A stretch of DNA of 64,000 nucleotides, taken from positions 186,001 through 250,000 of the forward strand of contig JAJNNX010000035.1 in NCBI GenBank assembly GCA_023159155.1, written 5' to 3'. Of the stretch, positions 37,825 to 48,798 are shown in pieces. This stretch comes from Ustulina deusta (Eukaryota; Ascomycota; Sordariomycetes; Xylariales; Xylariaceae). The position numbers and the translations under genes are program-made. How positions within the stretch are numbered: position 1 is the stretch's first letter; each line of letters starts with the position of its first letter. The notes below the pieces were generated by a model. The model saw nothing but the letters and a program-made list of their open reading frames with translations, did not search any database and had not been told where the DNA came from.

Positions 37825-38418
37825 TCAGTCGTAGAGGATCTCGTCGTCATCCTCCTCGTTCTCGTACAGTTTTCCGGGCGTCACGAGACGTCTGGGCTGC
37901 TCTCTTCCTCTTCCCACTTCCCCGCCCGCGCCCGCGCCCTGGCTGATACCCTGGGCCTGGCTTTGCAATAACTGCGTGCTCTGTGCTACTGCCGCGTCGA
38001 GCGAGGCGTACACGGTGATAGGTGCGCCGTTGAAGTCCCGCGGCACGACGAAGGGGTGCTGTCCGTGCTCGGGCTCGGGCTCGATCTCGGTGGCAAAGCT
38101 CGACGTCGAAGAGCGCCGCGACAGCGTATGTGTCTTATACTTGGAGTGCAATCGCGAGGAGAAGATGGAGTCGACGGTGCTAGTGGCTGCCGAGGATGCG
38201 ATGGATTTCGTATCGTATGAAACTTCTCCCCGTGATGCCTTCCAACGTGTAGATTCGATTTCTATATGCTCCTGGAGCGAAAGCATTCCGTTTGCAGTGC
38301 TCGTGGCGGTGGTGATGGCGGTTGACGAACTCATGTAAGGTCTCGAGGATGAGATGACGTGAGTATGTGTAAGTGGTTGTTCTAACACGACTTTGATGCT
38401 TGGGTGGTCCAGTGACAT
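37825..38418 (-). CDS. Small Ser/Thr-rich protein with acidic tail, unknown function
   Basis: A single uninterrupted frame of 197 aa that I do not recognise. The first half is rich in Ser, Thr and Ala (TAITTATSTANG, SIASSAATSTVDSIFSS) and includes RRSSTSSF, which looks like a basophilic kinase site. The middle (FVVPRDFNGAPITVYASLDAAVAQSTQLL) is the only part that looks folded. The protein ends in an acidic block ENEEDDDEILYD. No signal peptide or membrane segment is seen. A second ATG at 38334 (MSSSTAIT) may be the real start, giving 169 aa. The biased but non-repetitive composition and the sharp acidic end favour a real gene over chance. It could be a disordered regulatory protein. Confidence 0.6.
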   Translation of the reverse strand: MSLDHPSIKVVLEQPLTHTHVISSSRPYMSSSTAITTATSTANGMLSLQEHIEIESTRWKASRGEVSYDTKSIASSAATSTVDSIFSSRLHSKYKTHTLSRRSSTSSFATEIEPEPEHGQHPFVVPRDFNGAPITVYASLDAAVAQSTQLLQSQAQGISQGAGAGGEVGRGREQPRRLVTPGKLYENEEDDDEILYD

Positions 38419-40662
38419 TAGGTTTACAAATTGTGCTGGACGGGTTTGAATAGTTTATATATTGGTCGTAGGTGATTCTTTATATGGTTTCTATGAGTAA
38501 TAGAAATCTTCCTAGTTCAGGGCTGGTATTCGAGGGGAGGTCTGCTCCCTTTATCTGGTCGAAGAGGAGGGGTGATCGAGACGAATGACGATCAGCAACA
38601 CCAATAACAGACAAGCCTCGCGTCTTCAAACCTACTTCCCTACCCTGCCCATCTTGCATGCTTCCCCAGCATATACATCTGTACTTCGAGGAGCTGACCT
38701 ACTCAGTGTAAGTACTGTACGCTGGGGAAGGACAGTGTTCTGTTCAAGCCTCCACGATCATGTAAGGGGCGTGCGCGCCGAGCCGGGGCTTGAGCATGCC
38801 GAGGCTGCTTATCTGCTAGCAGAATAGACGATGTCGCGCCCAAATTCGCTGGGCGAACTGAATCACAGGGCGGCTCTGCCCCGCCCGGGTCCAGATAAGG
38901 AAACCAGACGAGATGCGCCGCCGAGAATCGGCCAAGACGCTTGGCTATTTGCGGTATTGATTTATTGAGACAAGGCAATGGGTGAGGCTACCTAGTGTCT
39001 ACTAGACTACCTGCTGTACCCTAACGTAGTGGCATACGGTACGGTACAGTAGCACCGTATACACGTATACCACTAGCATTGCACGAGTTGGCAATCGATG
39101 ACATGATATGACCCAAGGAATGCAGAAAGCCACTGCGCTCGGAGGTCGGATTTCTCGATTTTGCATTTTTTATTACTCCTGGTACTCCACACCTTCGGGG
39201 CCAGCCAGGCTGGGGAAAATGACGACATTGTCCAGGTTCAAGGTCTTATATCAGACCTGTATTATTACCAGTCCTTGGAATCATAAGCGCCTGAGCCGAT
39301 GAGGGAGCCGACGATAGCCCTTGCGCTCTCGCAACAGAACGAACCACATACCTAGGTAGAAAAATAACATGGGAGTTATATGTCCTGGTCGCTTGCCCTC
39401 GTGTCAAGAAGCCATGGGTGCCTATGTCACCCGACCCATACGACAACTTAAAACCCAACAATGCATGTGCTCGACCGGGGACGGGGCAGCTTACGTACCG
39501 TACGATCACCATCCGCCGATTACCTTTCGGACTGGCAATGCTTGGTGTAGGTAATACCTACCCCAGAGTCTCTGATCTAGCAATTTGGGATCTACACTTC
39601 GGTACCGGTACGAAGCAGCCCAGGTCCCGTGACCCCAAGTGATTGATGCCCGGTGTTTCCGTACTATATCCTCAGACTCTCCCGAACAGAGCTGAACAGC
39701 GCTGGGGCTCGCGACTCGCTTTTGATTCGGGATTACAGGCAACTCCATTCTTCGGGCACGCAAGTGTTCCTCACCATTGGCTCTAGATACCACTAGGCAC
39801 GGCGACCCTCTATTCGGCCGCAAGACGGAGGGCACCGACGGAGCTACCGACGGAGCTACCGATGGAGCTGCCATACGTCGCTGTCGCATGACATCTTCTA
39901 TCGTGTCGTATCGACAGATGAGGGGAAGACGAGTGGCTCGAACTATATGTAGGCACTATAAAGGCCGTCTTGGCTTATTGGACCAAAGGCTTGGCTTCGA
40001 CCGAACCAGAACACTACCTACCCGGCGAAACCAACCACTGTAAATTTCCTCGGATGAAAATGGTAGCTAAATGGGCGACGACTTGGCTTTTTCAATTGTC
40101 ATTGCAGGATGAAAAGGAGAGAGGTGTAAGGCGCGCAACTACGAGCACCTTATTTATTCGCTCCTCTATTAGCGGGATAAGTAACACCTCCTGGGGAAAT
40201 ACATACCTAAGTAGGTAGCAGGTAATATCTATCTGGACAGTAGAGACAATGTCCACGATCGCAGTCAAGTCGCCTTTCTTTTTCCGTGATGAACAGGATC
40301 TCGTATACCTACTATCGTGAATACCAAACAAACAAATGCAGTGAGACTCGATATAGGAGGTTGCTACTTTCGGGCATCTGGGGATACAGCTTATGGCGTC
40401 CAAATCGAGCCAAGACCATATGCCGTCGGTAGGTACATTTTCCCTCTAATCGTGGGGGTCACATTGCGCCCAAGGTCAATTGGCAAACCTTAGCTTCCGC
40501 CAACCGTCCGGCAAAGGGCGTGTTGTACATAACCGATACCCAATCCCGTCTGCTCGAAGCCGAACCGTGTGCGTAGGTAGAATAGGGAGTAGGTAGGTAC
40601 TTATTAAAGAACCATCATCGGCCCTACTTATAAGTCCACTCCACACGCACGTACACCACCAC
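38419..40662. other. Divergent intergenic region
   Basis: This lies between the small acidic gene (leftward) and the YCII gene (rightward). It holds TACCTA-type words and a 12-nt tandem repeat (39834-39869). Open frames of up to 127 codons overlap on both strands, are not recognisable, and partly consist of the tandem repeat. Confidence 0.55.
39834..39869. repeat. Three 12-nt tandem units (ACCGACGGAGCT)
   Basis: Two exact copies and one single-base variant of a 12-base unit. The period is a multiple of three, but no convincing gene covers it. Confidence 0.8.
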
Positions 40663-41800
40663 ATGGCATCCCGCCTACGACATCTCCGTCCCTTCTCTCG
40701 ACGAATCCCACCAGCAACCTCTCCTCTTTCCGCAAAGATAAGATTCCCGCTCCCGCGATCCGATTACTTCGCATATCCCATGGCGTCCATCTCGACCCCG
40801 CCGGCAGCCAAGTGGGAATGGCTCGTAGTGATCCCGGACAGGGCGGGCGTGCACGAGAAGAGGCTGGCGGTTCGCGCGTGAGTCTAACCCACTTCCTCCT
40901 GGTGCCACAACTCTATCCGCATTCATCACAGCCACCTACCTACCTACCTCCCTGGCGGGCAGAAGAACACGGTACCATCCCGCCACACCCGTGAATTAAT
41001 TCCATATTCATGGGGGACTCGATGCGACTTCTAATCCCACACCATGGATAAATGAAAGAAACCTCAAATAAAAAGGGGGGGGGGGGTGTCAAGAGATCCG
41101 GACAGCGGTAGTGCTAACAAGCTCGTTTTCCCTCACGCAGACAGCACCTGGAGGGCATCAAACCCCTAGCAGAGTCAGGATCCGTCAAGACAGGAGGTCA
41201 GTCAGTCCCAGTATATCTGTCACACGCATGCATATATATGATACAAGAAGGCGTGAAAAGCTAAAACGCGGTGACAGGTGCCATATTAAACGAGAAACCT
41301 GAGAGCGAGGACGCTACCAAATTCAGCTTCTACGGCAGCACGCTGGTATGCGTCGCTTCATCCAGGGAGGAGGTCCTCGAGCTGCGTAAGTAATCATCGG
41401 GGTCGCTCTATCCATGTTTTGACGGCTTTGGAGTATAGAGGCCCCTCCCTCGGGTCACAAAACGTCCCGGAAGTTGTCTACGCTCCCAAAGCACTCACAG
41501 ATCATGCTCGAAATGACGATAGCTGACTTTGAGTGTGACAGTGAGCAAAGACATCTACACAACGAGTGGTGTATGGGATCTCGATAACGTGGGTTTTTGC
41601 TTTCTTTCAATCAATGTCTATCGCCACCCCCAAAATGGGCCATCTTCACTCCCTACGTGAACTTAATATGCTGACATACGACTCGCAGGTACAAATCTGG
41701 CCTGTAAGTCGGGAATTGCCACACTGTGTCTACAGTCAGTGATTCCAATACTAATCAGCTCGATGTTGTATAGGCTAAGTTTGCTTTCCGAAACCCATAA
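40663..41800 (+). CDS. YCII-domain protein with optional mitochondrial presequence
   Basis: Exons 40663-40877, 41141-41196, 41278-41385, 41542-41588, 41689-41703 and 41774-41800 give 155 aa. The YCII-related fold is a small dimeric ferredoxin-like barrel of uncertain biochemical role. Landmarks are WEWLVVIPDRAGVHEKRLAVR, then HLEGIKPLAESGSVKTGGAIL, a core strand, and the closing GVWDLDNVQIWPAKFAFRNP, which the last three splices restore exactly. One exon is only 15 nt. The first 39 residues are rich in Arg, Ser and Pro with a single acidic residue, like a mitochondrial targeting sequence; an in-frame ATG at 40780 (MASISTPPAAKWEW) gives a 116-aa core form, the usual family length. Intron 1 holds a run of 12 G. 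The gene is tail to tail with the DUF2408 gene only 304 bases away. Confidence 0.85.
41075..41086. repeat. Run of 12 G inside YCII intron 1
   Basis: An uninterrupted G homopolymer sits in the first intron of the YCII-domain gene, preceded by AAAAA. Confidence 0.8.
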
Positions 41801-42104
41801 TTCATAGGGCCGTAAAGGGGGTTGCTGAGGTTTCCGCGACTGCCAATGTGGGTAGCAAGTTATAACATAATTCCAAGCCTTGCTAGATACGACGACCCCT
41901 CGTCCATGACCGCCTATTGAAACGCATTTATTATGAAATGCCAAATTATCATCGGAGACGTAGCGGGACTAAGTCTCGCCGTATCCGTCAAGTAAACAAA
42001 AGTCGTACATGCGTCGTGTATTTCGACAAAGAGGGTGAATAACTAGCCGCTGCTCTCATTAATGTCGCAAACGTGTTGCATAGGTGCCGTATACTCGAAG
42101 GCGC
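41801..42104. other. Short convergent 3' region
   Basis: Only 304 bases separate the two stop codons, so the 3' ends of the YCII and DUF2408 transcripts may overlap. Nothing else was seen. Confidence 0.6.
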
Positions 42105-43748
42105 TTATCTGGTGTCTGGCGTCTGTGACCTTGACGGATCCTCTGCAGCAATTCTGAGTTCATAGTTCAAGTCGAAGCACTCAGATATCAGCTCTATAAC
42201 ACTGCCCTGACCTTCCGGTATGTCTTCGCCAACCAGAAACTTCCCATCGACTCTCATGTTATCTATGGAATTGAGCTTACACGAAGGTTAGTAAAGCCGA
42301 ATACATTGCTGCTTCTACGCAAAGAAGCCTACCTTCATGCTGTACGGATACAGCTCGCGAACAGAGGAGACACCACCACTGTTCTTCACCTCCAGGAGGC
42401 AACGTTTCAACGTTTGTAGTTGGTTGTAGATCGGTAGTAACGCCTCGGAGACAGGCTCGGACGATATCATAAGATGGTAGATGTAGCCATATGACCGCCG
42501 AATAAGGTATAGTAGAGTCTATTCCCGGTTAACGAATCATCAGCTGTTTCTATGTATGAATGGAGTACATACCCGTTGGACATAGAGCTCAGCAGGCTGG
42601 CCATCGTCGTCTAACCAGTTGCCATCAACCCGGCTTTCATCGATCTTATCAAGCTGCCGTTGGAAGTCATACAGGTCAGTCTCTCGCAGTGACCAGGCCT
42701 GTGTTAGAGATAATTTGTCGAGATCATTTCGAATGCCAATGAGGATGTCGTAAATCGGTCTCCACTTATCTGGAAACTTGCCGCCCCTGCGGAATCCAAT
42801 GAGTACGAGTCCAAGCAGCTGCTGCTGTGCAACTAACCGTTCCAAAATTACGCCTGTATACAACTGGCATCTTTCCAGCAGAGAGGTGACGCCATCGCTG
42901 CCTTGCAGTATGTTCCCTTGCTCATCAACGAAGTTACCATATTTCCTCGTCTCATCAATTTCTTTAAGTTGTACTTCGAATTTATGAATATCCTTCGGGT
43001 GAAACTTTATAGAATCCGTTAGCAAATTTCGTAAAGAGCTGGGCCAAGAGTAGTGAATCTTCGCACCTTCGTCTTCGTGTTGATCATAGCCATCTGTCTC
43101 AATATAGAAACAAGCCGCTCCGCCGTAGGTCTCAGTGGCTCTGCAATATCCTCCACCTTTTTCTGAAGCTTCGTTAGAGATGCTCGGCATCGTTCGATTC
43201 GGTTTGCAATGAGAGTCTCAAGCCATGGGGTGGATTCAGTTGTGGGGTTGTTGTGTATTATTTCGGACAGATGCACGAGGGTATGCGACATGCTCTCCAA
43301 GTCCTTAGCTGAAAACAAGTCGGCTTCCGTTAGGTGATCCAAGAGTCTCTTGATTGTCGATGTGAGTGCATACGCGGCTGGGGCCTCATTGTTCCTCCCT
43401 ATGGTCATAAAGAAGAGTGATAGTAGCTGGAAGCAGCTGTCTACTACTCTGTCGACTACATGGAGAAGCAATCAGCCGGAATCCCTACTGATATCGACTG
43501 CAGAGTTCGGATAATCAGGATAGGTGGAGCATACCTCTATTCTCTTCCACAGACTTTCCGCTTCGAATTTCGTTGAGACGCTTGACTTGGTGAGTAGTCT
43601 CATCGTAGAGGCCAATGACGTCTTGTGAGCGGACATAGGTGGTGCGGTCCAGCTTGCGCAACAGCAACCGATCTTGGATTGCGACGAGTTCCTCCAAGAC
43701 TTGCTTCTCTCCCTCGTCCCGAGGAGGTGGAAATTTGGGCGTCTCCAT
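42105..43748 (-). CDS. DUF2408 fungal protein, helical repeats, unknown function
   Basis: Exons 43748-43535, 43455-43067, 43004-42838, 42786-42573, 42518-42333 and 42275-42105 join to 446 aa. It matches the fungal DUF2408 family from the first residues (METPKFPPPRDEGEKQVLEEL) through FFMTIGRNNEAPAAYALTS and SLTQAWSLRETDLYDFQRQL to the C-terminal RVDGKFLVGEDIPEGQGSV. Each splice rebuilds a family motif. The molecular role is not known to me. A motif I-D-x2-R-x2-G-[NK]-[FW] recurs at residues 217, 305 and 394, 88-89 residues apart, each time after an amphipathic D-[IL]-x3-F/Y-x2-[QK]-L helix, with weaker copies before; this points to a helical repeat solenoid. No signal peptide or membrane segment is seen. 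Introns are 51-79 nt. Transcribed towards the YCII gene. Confidence 0.9.
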
Positions 43749-45442
43749 TGAACCGTTGTCGCGAGCTTGGTTGGTGGGGGATGTTGCTTCAGATGAAGGA
43801 ATAAGAACACCTGGGAGATGGATATGGCAGAGCGAACAGAGTAGGGAAAAAGTTCCCCTCTCTTCTCGTCTGGCTCAATTCTTTGTCGGCAGTAGTGGCG
43901 CGCCGATGTTGTAAACCTTGGCTGCCACTAATTCGAGATGGAGACACGCGCCGCAACGGGATGAGTGGTCGGCTCGTACCACCGTATTAGTGGCAAGTGA
44001 GAAGGCAGTGTCCAATTACGTCGACAGAAGGAGACGGGGGGAAAAGATGCTGCAAGGGGTTTGCTTTTGCACGAGGCGAGTCTAGAAGGGTGTTGGGTTT
44101 GTTGTGGACATATGAATGTGATTGGTACCAAGGCCTTCTTCATGTGTCTGACGAATTCAAGGATGTCTCTGAGCATGTAGGGATGGTCCGAACAGCGGAT
44201 AGCGGGGGAGACAAGGTTGTTTTCGATAGGGTGATTGATTACCTCATAGTTGCTCAGTGGTTCTAACTCCTCAGAGATAGGCATGCTGCTTTTAGCCTGG
44301 CTCTGCCTGAGCCAGACCCGCTTGCATCTAAGTAGGTACCTAACTTAACCTACTGGCACCAGTACTACTATTTAATAACTCTAAATCTACCGTAACAAAC
44401 GAAAGTTTACCATTTTCACATAGGAAGCCGGTATCCCTTTCAATGTCATTTCAGTCTACTACCCTTGTTAATAAGCAGTAACATTCAGTATGTGAAACAA
44501 AACACCGTATTGACCTTTGGAGACTATATAGCAATAACGATTATCAGCACTTATAGCACAGGCAAAACTAAAGGTACTATAGAACTAATTGACCTGATTG
44601 GCATATACCTTTGCCATTTACCTAATGTATCTAAGGATTACATGTAATGTTATACATCTAGAAGTGATGAAGTTACTTGACGTGGCATCCACTGTGAGTG
44701 GCTATTTAACTGCACTGTTCTCCCATACCTTCCACAATACATAGTAGCTTAAAAGAGTAACAACTTCTTGAAGGCTACCTGGTAGGTACCTGGGAGAGCT
44801 GGAGAGCTGGCTCGAGGGCAAGAGGGAGCAGGGGCTCGACTTCCTAGGAAGTCGCTGCCCACAACTGTATTAGTACGGATATTGTACCAGTCCATGGAAC
44901 CCATGTGGACGCCCTTTCGGAGGTCGGTTCGAAGCTTCATTTTTTAAGTGTCTCAATTTCTCCCTTTGACTTATCAGAAATTCTTTTTGCCAATCCCTAC
45001 TTAGGTATCTAGAACCGACAACCTTGGAAGTGCCCCTCACTCGGTACCTCTCTTACAAGCATAGCAAGATGTAACCTAATACATAAGGTACATATCACAT
45101 GTAGGCAAGTGGTTCGAGCTATGTAGTACCTGAATGGCAGCATATGATTGGCTATAATATCAGCCAATTAACGACGTCCTTTTTTGACTCAGCTAGGTGC
45201 CCAAGCTCCCCTGCCAGAGGGGTCCACAATTAATGGGTCTCTCGGAGACTCGTTTTTCCATTCACTCTAGTGTAGCTCTAGCCCTACATTTCCGCCCACC
45301 AAAAATTTCCATTGGCGAAGCGACCTCTTCGGGTAATTAATCAGAGCGCAAGTCAAGACTCAACCACTTTCGAGGCGTCCATCCTGCCATTTCGCATAGA
45401 CAACACCACTTCACGTCGTCACCCACACCACAACCCATCACA
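43749..45442. promoter_or_regulatory. Divergent region between DUF2408 and rpp1
   Basis: Both genes point outward. Close to rpp1 (about 45270-45290) the sequence CTCTAGCCCTACATTT resembles the TAGCCCTAA-type element reported upstream of fungal ribosomal-protein genes; the match is partial. The middle is AT-rich with TACCTA words. No gene is supported. Confidence 0.45.
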
Positions 45443-46011
45443 ATGTCGACTGCCGAACTCGCCTCCTCATACGCCGCTCTCATCCTCGCCGATGACGGTG
45501 TTGAGATTACTGTGAGCGCGCCCGAACATTTTCGTAATACCCCTCCTCGCACGCGAACCTCCGATAGGGCGAGGCCACACAACCAACGACATGATTCTAA
45601 TCACCGTTTTATAGGCAGATAAGCTCCAGACCCTGATCAAGGCTGCCGGTGTAATCGATGTCGAGCCTATCTGGACACAGCTGTTCGCCAAGGTACGCGC
45701 ACGAAACGTGTAGATGGGACGGGACAGACCAGATTTGCTGATACAGGGGAATCTAGGCACTTGAGGGCAAGGATGTAAAGGATCTTCTTTCCGCCGTCGG
45801 GTCTGGCGGTGGTGCTGCTGCTGGCCCTGCCGCTGGTGGTGCCGCCGCCGGTGGCCCTGCCGCTGCTGACGAGCCCGCTGCTGAGGAGAAGGAGGAGGGT
45901 ACGTTTTCTATTTCGCATTCCGCGCAACGTGTGCTGCATTGGACTATGCTGACAATCGCTACAGAGAAGGAGGAGTCCGACGACGACATGGGCTTCGGTC
46001 TCTTCGACTAA
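45443..46011 (+). CDS. rpp1: 60S acidic ribosomal stalk protein P1
   Basis: Exons 45443-45511, 45615-45692, 45757-45898 and 45965-46011 give 111 aa, the usual P1 length. P1/P2 heterodimers form the flexible ribosomal stalk that recruits and activates translation factors EF1A and EF2. The N-terminal dimerisation part reads [36 protein letters not shown], with W in [12 protein letters not shown] as in P1 rather than P2. Then follow an Ala/Gly/Pro-rich hinge, an acidic EEKEEEKEE stretch and the invariant C-terminus [11 protein letters not shown]. All four exons keep one frame. Four short exons are usual for ribosomal-protein genes in moulds. The gene is tail to tail with the UBX gene. Confidence 0.97.
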
Positions 46012-46420
46012 ATTCGTTCCGCTACGACACACTTCCCTTTTGTACTTCAAATGCATGGTTTGGGGTTCCATACACCTTTGGTGTGGCGTGAAGGAGGCAC
46101 TACTAGAGTATGCCTAGGGCAAATATCCTTCTGTCATAGGTTAATATGACAATGCTTTCGCAATGACCGTTATTCAGCGGTCTTTGTAGAGCTCAATACG
46201 CGGCTACGATGTGATTGGGATACATATCTAAATTCGATGTTGCTGGGCTTAGACGAAAAGTACCCGGAATGGAAATGACGATTCTTGCATGACATGCGAA
46301 ATTTGTGTTATTGTCTAGACCCAACGCTTAGCTAAGGCTGAGAAGTCGCCCTATTCATAAATCCAGACGCCACACCATGCACTTATTCATCATGACCCTC
46401 GTGCCAGCTGATCCACTATC
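46012..46420. other. Convergent 3' region of rpp1 and the UBX gene
   Basis: About 410 bases hold both 3' UTRs. Nothing else was seen. Confidence 0.6.
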
Positions 46421-47518
46421 TTATTGTACAATGAGCGCAGCGCTTGGAATTAGACCTGCCTCCTTCAGTGTCTTGCCAAAATCTAGGTTTCCCTCGAAGA
46501 CCTTTCTAGGGAAGTTCTGGACGAATTTGGTAACAACTGAACCATTCTCGGCCTCCACGATCTGGGCCACCTCGAAGAGCGTTGTTTCCGCCGGCAACGT
46601 TTTCATAATATTTCCGCCAGGTGTCTGTAGTCGCAGACGGGCCTCGTTGTGAGTTGCGGCAGGACGAGAAGGTGCTGCAGCAGGAGCCGGAGCCGGAGCC
46701 GGAGCTGAAGCTGGAATAGCTCTGCCCTCTCTAGCTGCCTTTGCTTCCTCAGCCTTACGACGTCGCTCCTCTTTGTCGGCCTCAATCTTAGCCTTGATAC
46801 GCTTCTTGGCCTCCATCTCGTCGAGCTTCTCCTGGCGCTTCTTGGCTGCCTCCTTGATCTGCTCCTTGCGTTGCAGGTCTTCCTTGATGTCTTGTGACTC
46901 CTTTGTAGCCTTTTGACGGATTTGCTGCAAGAAGCCGTCAGTATATTAAACATAAAAATCCGTCTCAAAGTGTGAAACATACCTCATTCCGCTTCTGCTC
47001 CTCCTTATCTACAACTGCCTGGTTAGCTCTCTTAGCCTTGACTTTTTCTCGGAGCTCAGTGAGCCTCTGCTGCTTCTCCTCCTCGGTCAAGGGTGCAATT
47101 TCCTCAGTCGATTCTGAAAAGTCGGAATGACCTCTATATGTGGCGTGTGAGCGGGTGGTGAAGTAGCGCGCCCCCTCCATCGATGACTTACGACTTGTTC
47201 GCGTGAAACTCGGCTTCTCGCTGAGACCGGAACTTCTTGTTGCACTCGTTGCAGACAAGCGACAAGGCGACGGTATCTCCCTCGACTTTGGCGACGCTAG
47301 GCCCGGATTCTTCCTCGGCTAATAGCTCTTCCAGCTCAGTGTCTTGGTTCCTTTCTAACCAATCCATCGCATCGGGCACTAATACAAGGTTAAGGTGCTG
47401 ACAAGTCACAATACCTAAGAGAAGAAGACTCACGGCCATCCGACCTCTTGACCGCTAGCTCGGCGCGCTGCTTGTCAAAGCCCATCTCGAGCAACTGATC
47501 TAAAACAGACTGTGACAT
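46421..47518 (-). CDS. UBA/zinc-finger/UBX protein, Cdc48 cofactor (UBXN1/SAKS1-like)
   Basis: Exons 47518-47434, 47378-47192, 47133-46983 and 46924-46421 give 308 aa. The N-terminus is a UBA domain (about 1-40: LDQLLEMGFDKQRAELAVKR with AMDWLE), which binds ubiquitin. A C2H2-type finger follows (about 74-98, CNECNKKFRSQREAEFHANKSGH), then a long charged coiled coil, an Ala/Pro linker and a C-terminal UBX domain (about 230-305) with the NFPRKVF loop that docks into Cdc48/p97. The layout matches mammalian UBXN1 (SAKS1) and fungal homologues, which link ubiquitylated proteins to Cdc48 in protein quality control. Each junction is canonical and restores family sequence, such as NKS-GHSDFSESTEE. 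It shares a divergent upstream region with the VAP gene, another ER-linked protein. Confidence 0.93.
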
Positions 47519-48798
47519 CTTGATTGTGCGTGATGTGTTGAGTGAGAGAAGGGGCTGAGTCCTTGGGCGATGTGCTCTTCTAGTAAGTAGGTGACTGTAA
47601 ATGGGCCTTTAAGAACCTCAAGTTATATGTACTCAAAGTAAGGGGGCGGGGAAAGGAGCATAGAATGAAAAAAATGTCGACTAGTATGGCCTATTGTAGA
47701 ATCTTCATATAAGACCTTGTAATTCAGCTTGACGATAAGAAAGTCTCGGTTCGTGGTGAATGGGACGTTGTTGTGCATGTTGCCTCAATGACAACCAGTG
47801 GTGTACCTAGGTGATTGGTATTACCTAACACCTCTTGGTGGTCCGTGTCTAAAACCTACGCATACAGAGGTATCTACTTATAAGCGGGGTATGTAGTTCT
47901 GCAAATTACTACATGTCGATGTAGGTACTTCCTTCCATGTAATTCTAAACATTAGGTAACTAACTGTAGATGATGCCTATTATTTCTCCTATGATTTATC
48001 GCTCGTTTTAGAATCTCTAGCCAAAGCACTGCGCATGCCATATGGATACTTGGCGCGGGCAAAAACCTAAGTAGGTAGCTTAACATTCCCTTAGGTAATC
48101 ACTGCAGGCGTACTCAGTTGATACCTACAGTACTCAGGTAATCTGAGCCCCCTAAAAATACCCCCCTTATGTGGTGTATTGGGGTATCTTAAAACGTCGG
48201 TACAGCACCTTACCTGGGAGTTCTGCCAAGAAGTAGGTACTGCTTTAGGTACCTGCCGAAGCTCGTCGGGTGGAGCCAGTTTACTGGCCAGCAAGAGGTG
48301 CCGAGCAACCAGTTGTGGTTTGTCTCGATGGCAGAACTGTACAGTCTGTACCTAGTGATATCGGGTGATGCAACTAGTCGAGTGTACATGGCCGTGAGGT
48401 ACTCCGTACATGGTAAATCAATCCATCGGCCTGCCACACCACCACCTATGGCCTCCCCAACCTGGCACATGTTGTAACGTAATCATCAAACACCACTTAT
48501 CTGTGCATTCTGGCAGGATCTAGACCACCTTTCAACCCTCGCCTTCGTCATCCTCTTGTCCGCCAGCATTCCCACTGCCCACCTCGCTGAATCTACGTCA
48601 CCGGGTAGCGTGTCTTTTGCTTTGTGCCTGTGTCGACATCCGCCCGCACAGCTTCAAGCCAGCTTGCGATAACCCACCACCACCATCTCGGGTTTCTTGC
48701 ATCGGGCATCGCGCCTCCTCCCGTCCCGATCTCTCCCTCGCCGATCTCCCTTCGACCAAGTCATTGCCATACATCAGTTCTAGTAGACGCTATTCAAT
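47519..48798. promoter_or_regulatory. Divergent promoter region of the UBX and VAP genes
   Basis: The two genes start 1.28 kb apart and point outward. The part upstream of the VAP gene (about 48530-48790) is CT-rich, as in many fungal leaders. TACCTA words cluster at 47810-48260. Small open frames at 48617-49243 run through VAP introns and are not genes. Confidence 0.5.

Noticed and set aside
47188..47439. Start of the UBX protein at an ATG inside this frame
   Set aside because: That ATG lies in the first intron; the true N-terminus is the UBA-coding exon starting at 47518.
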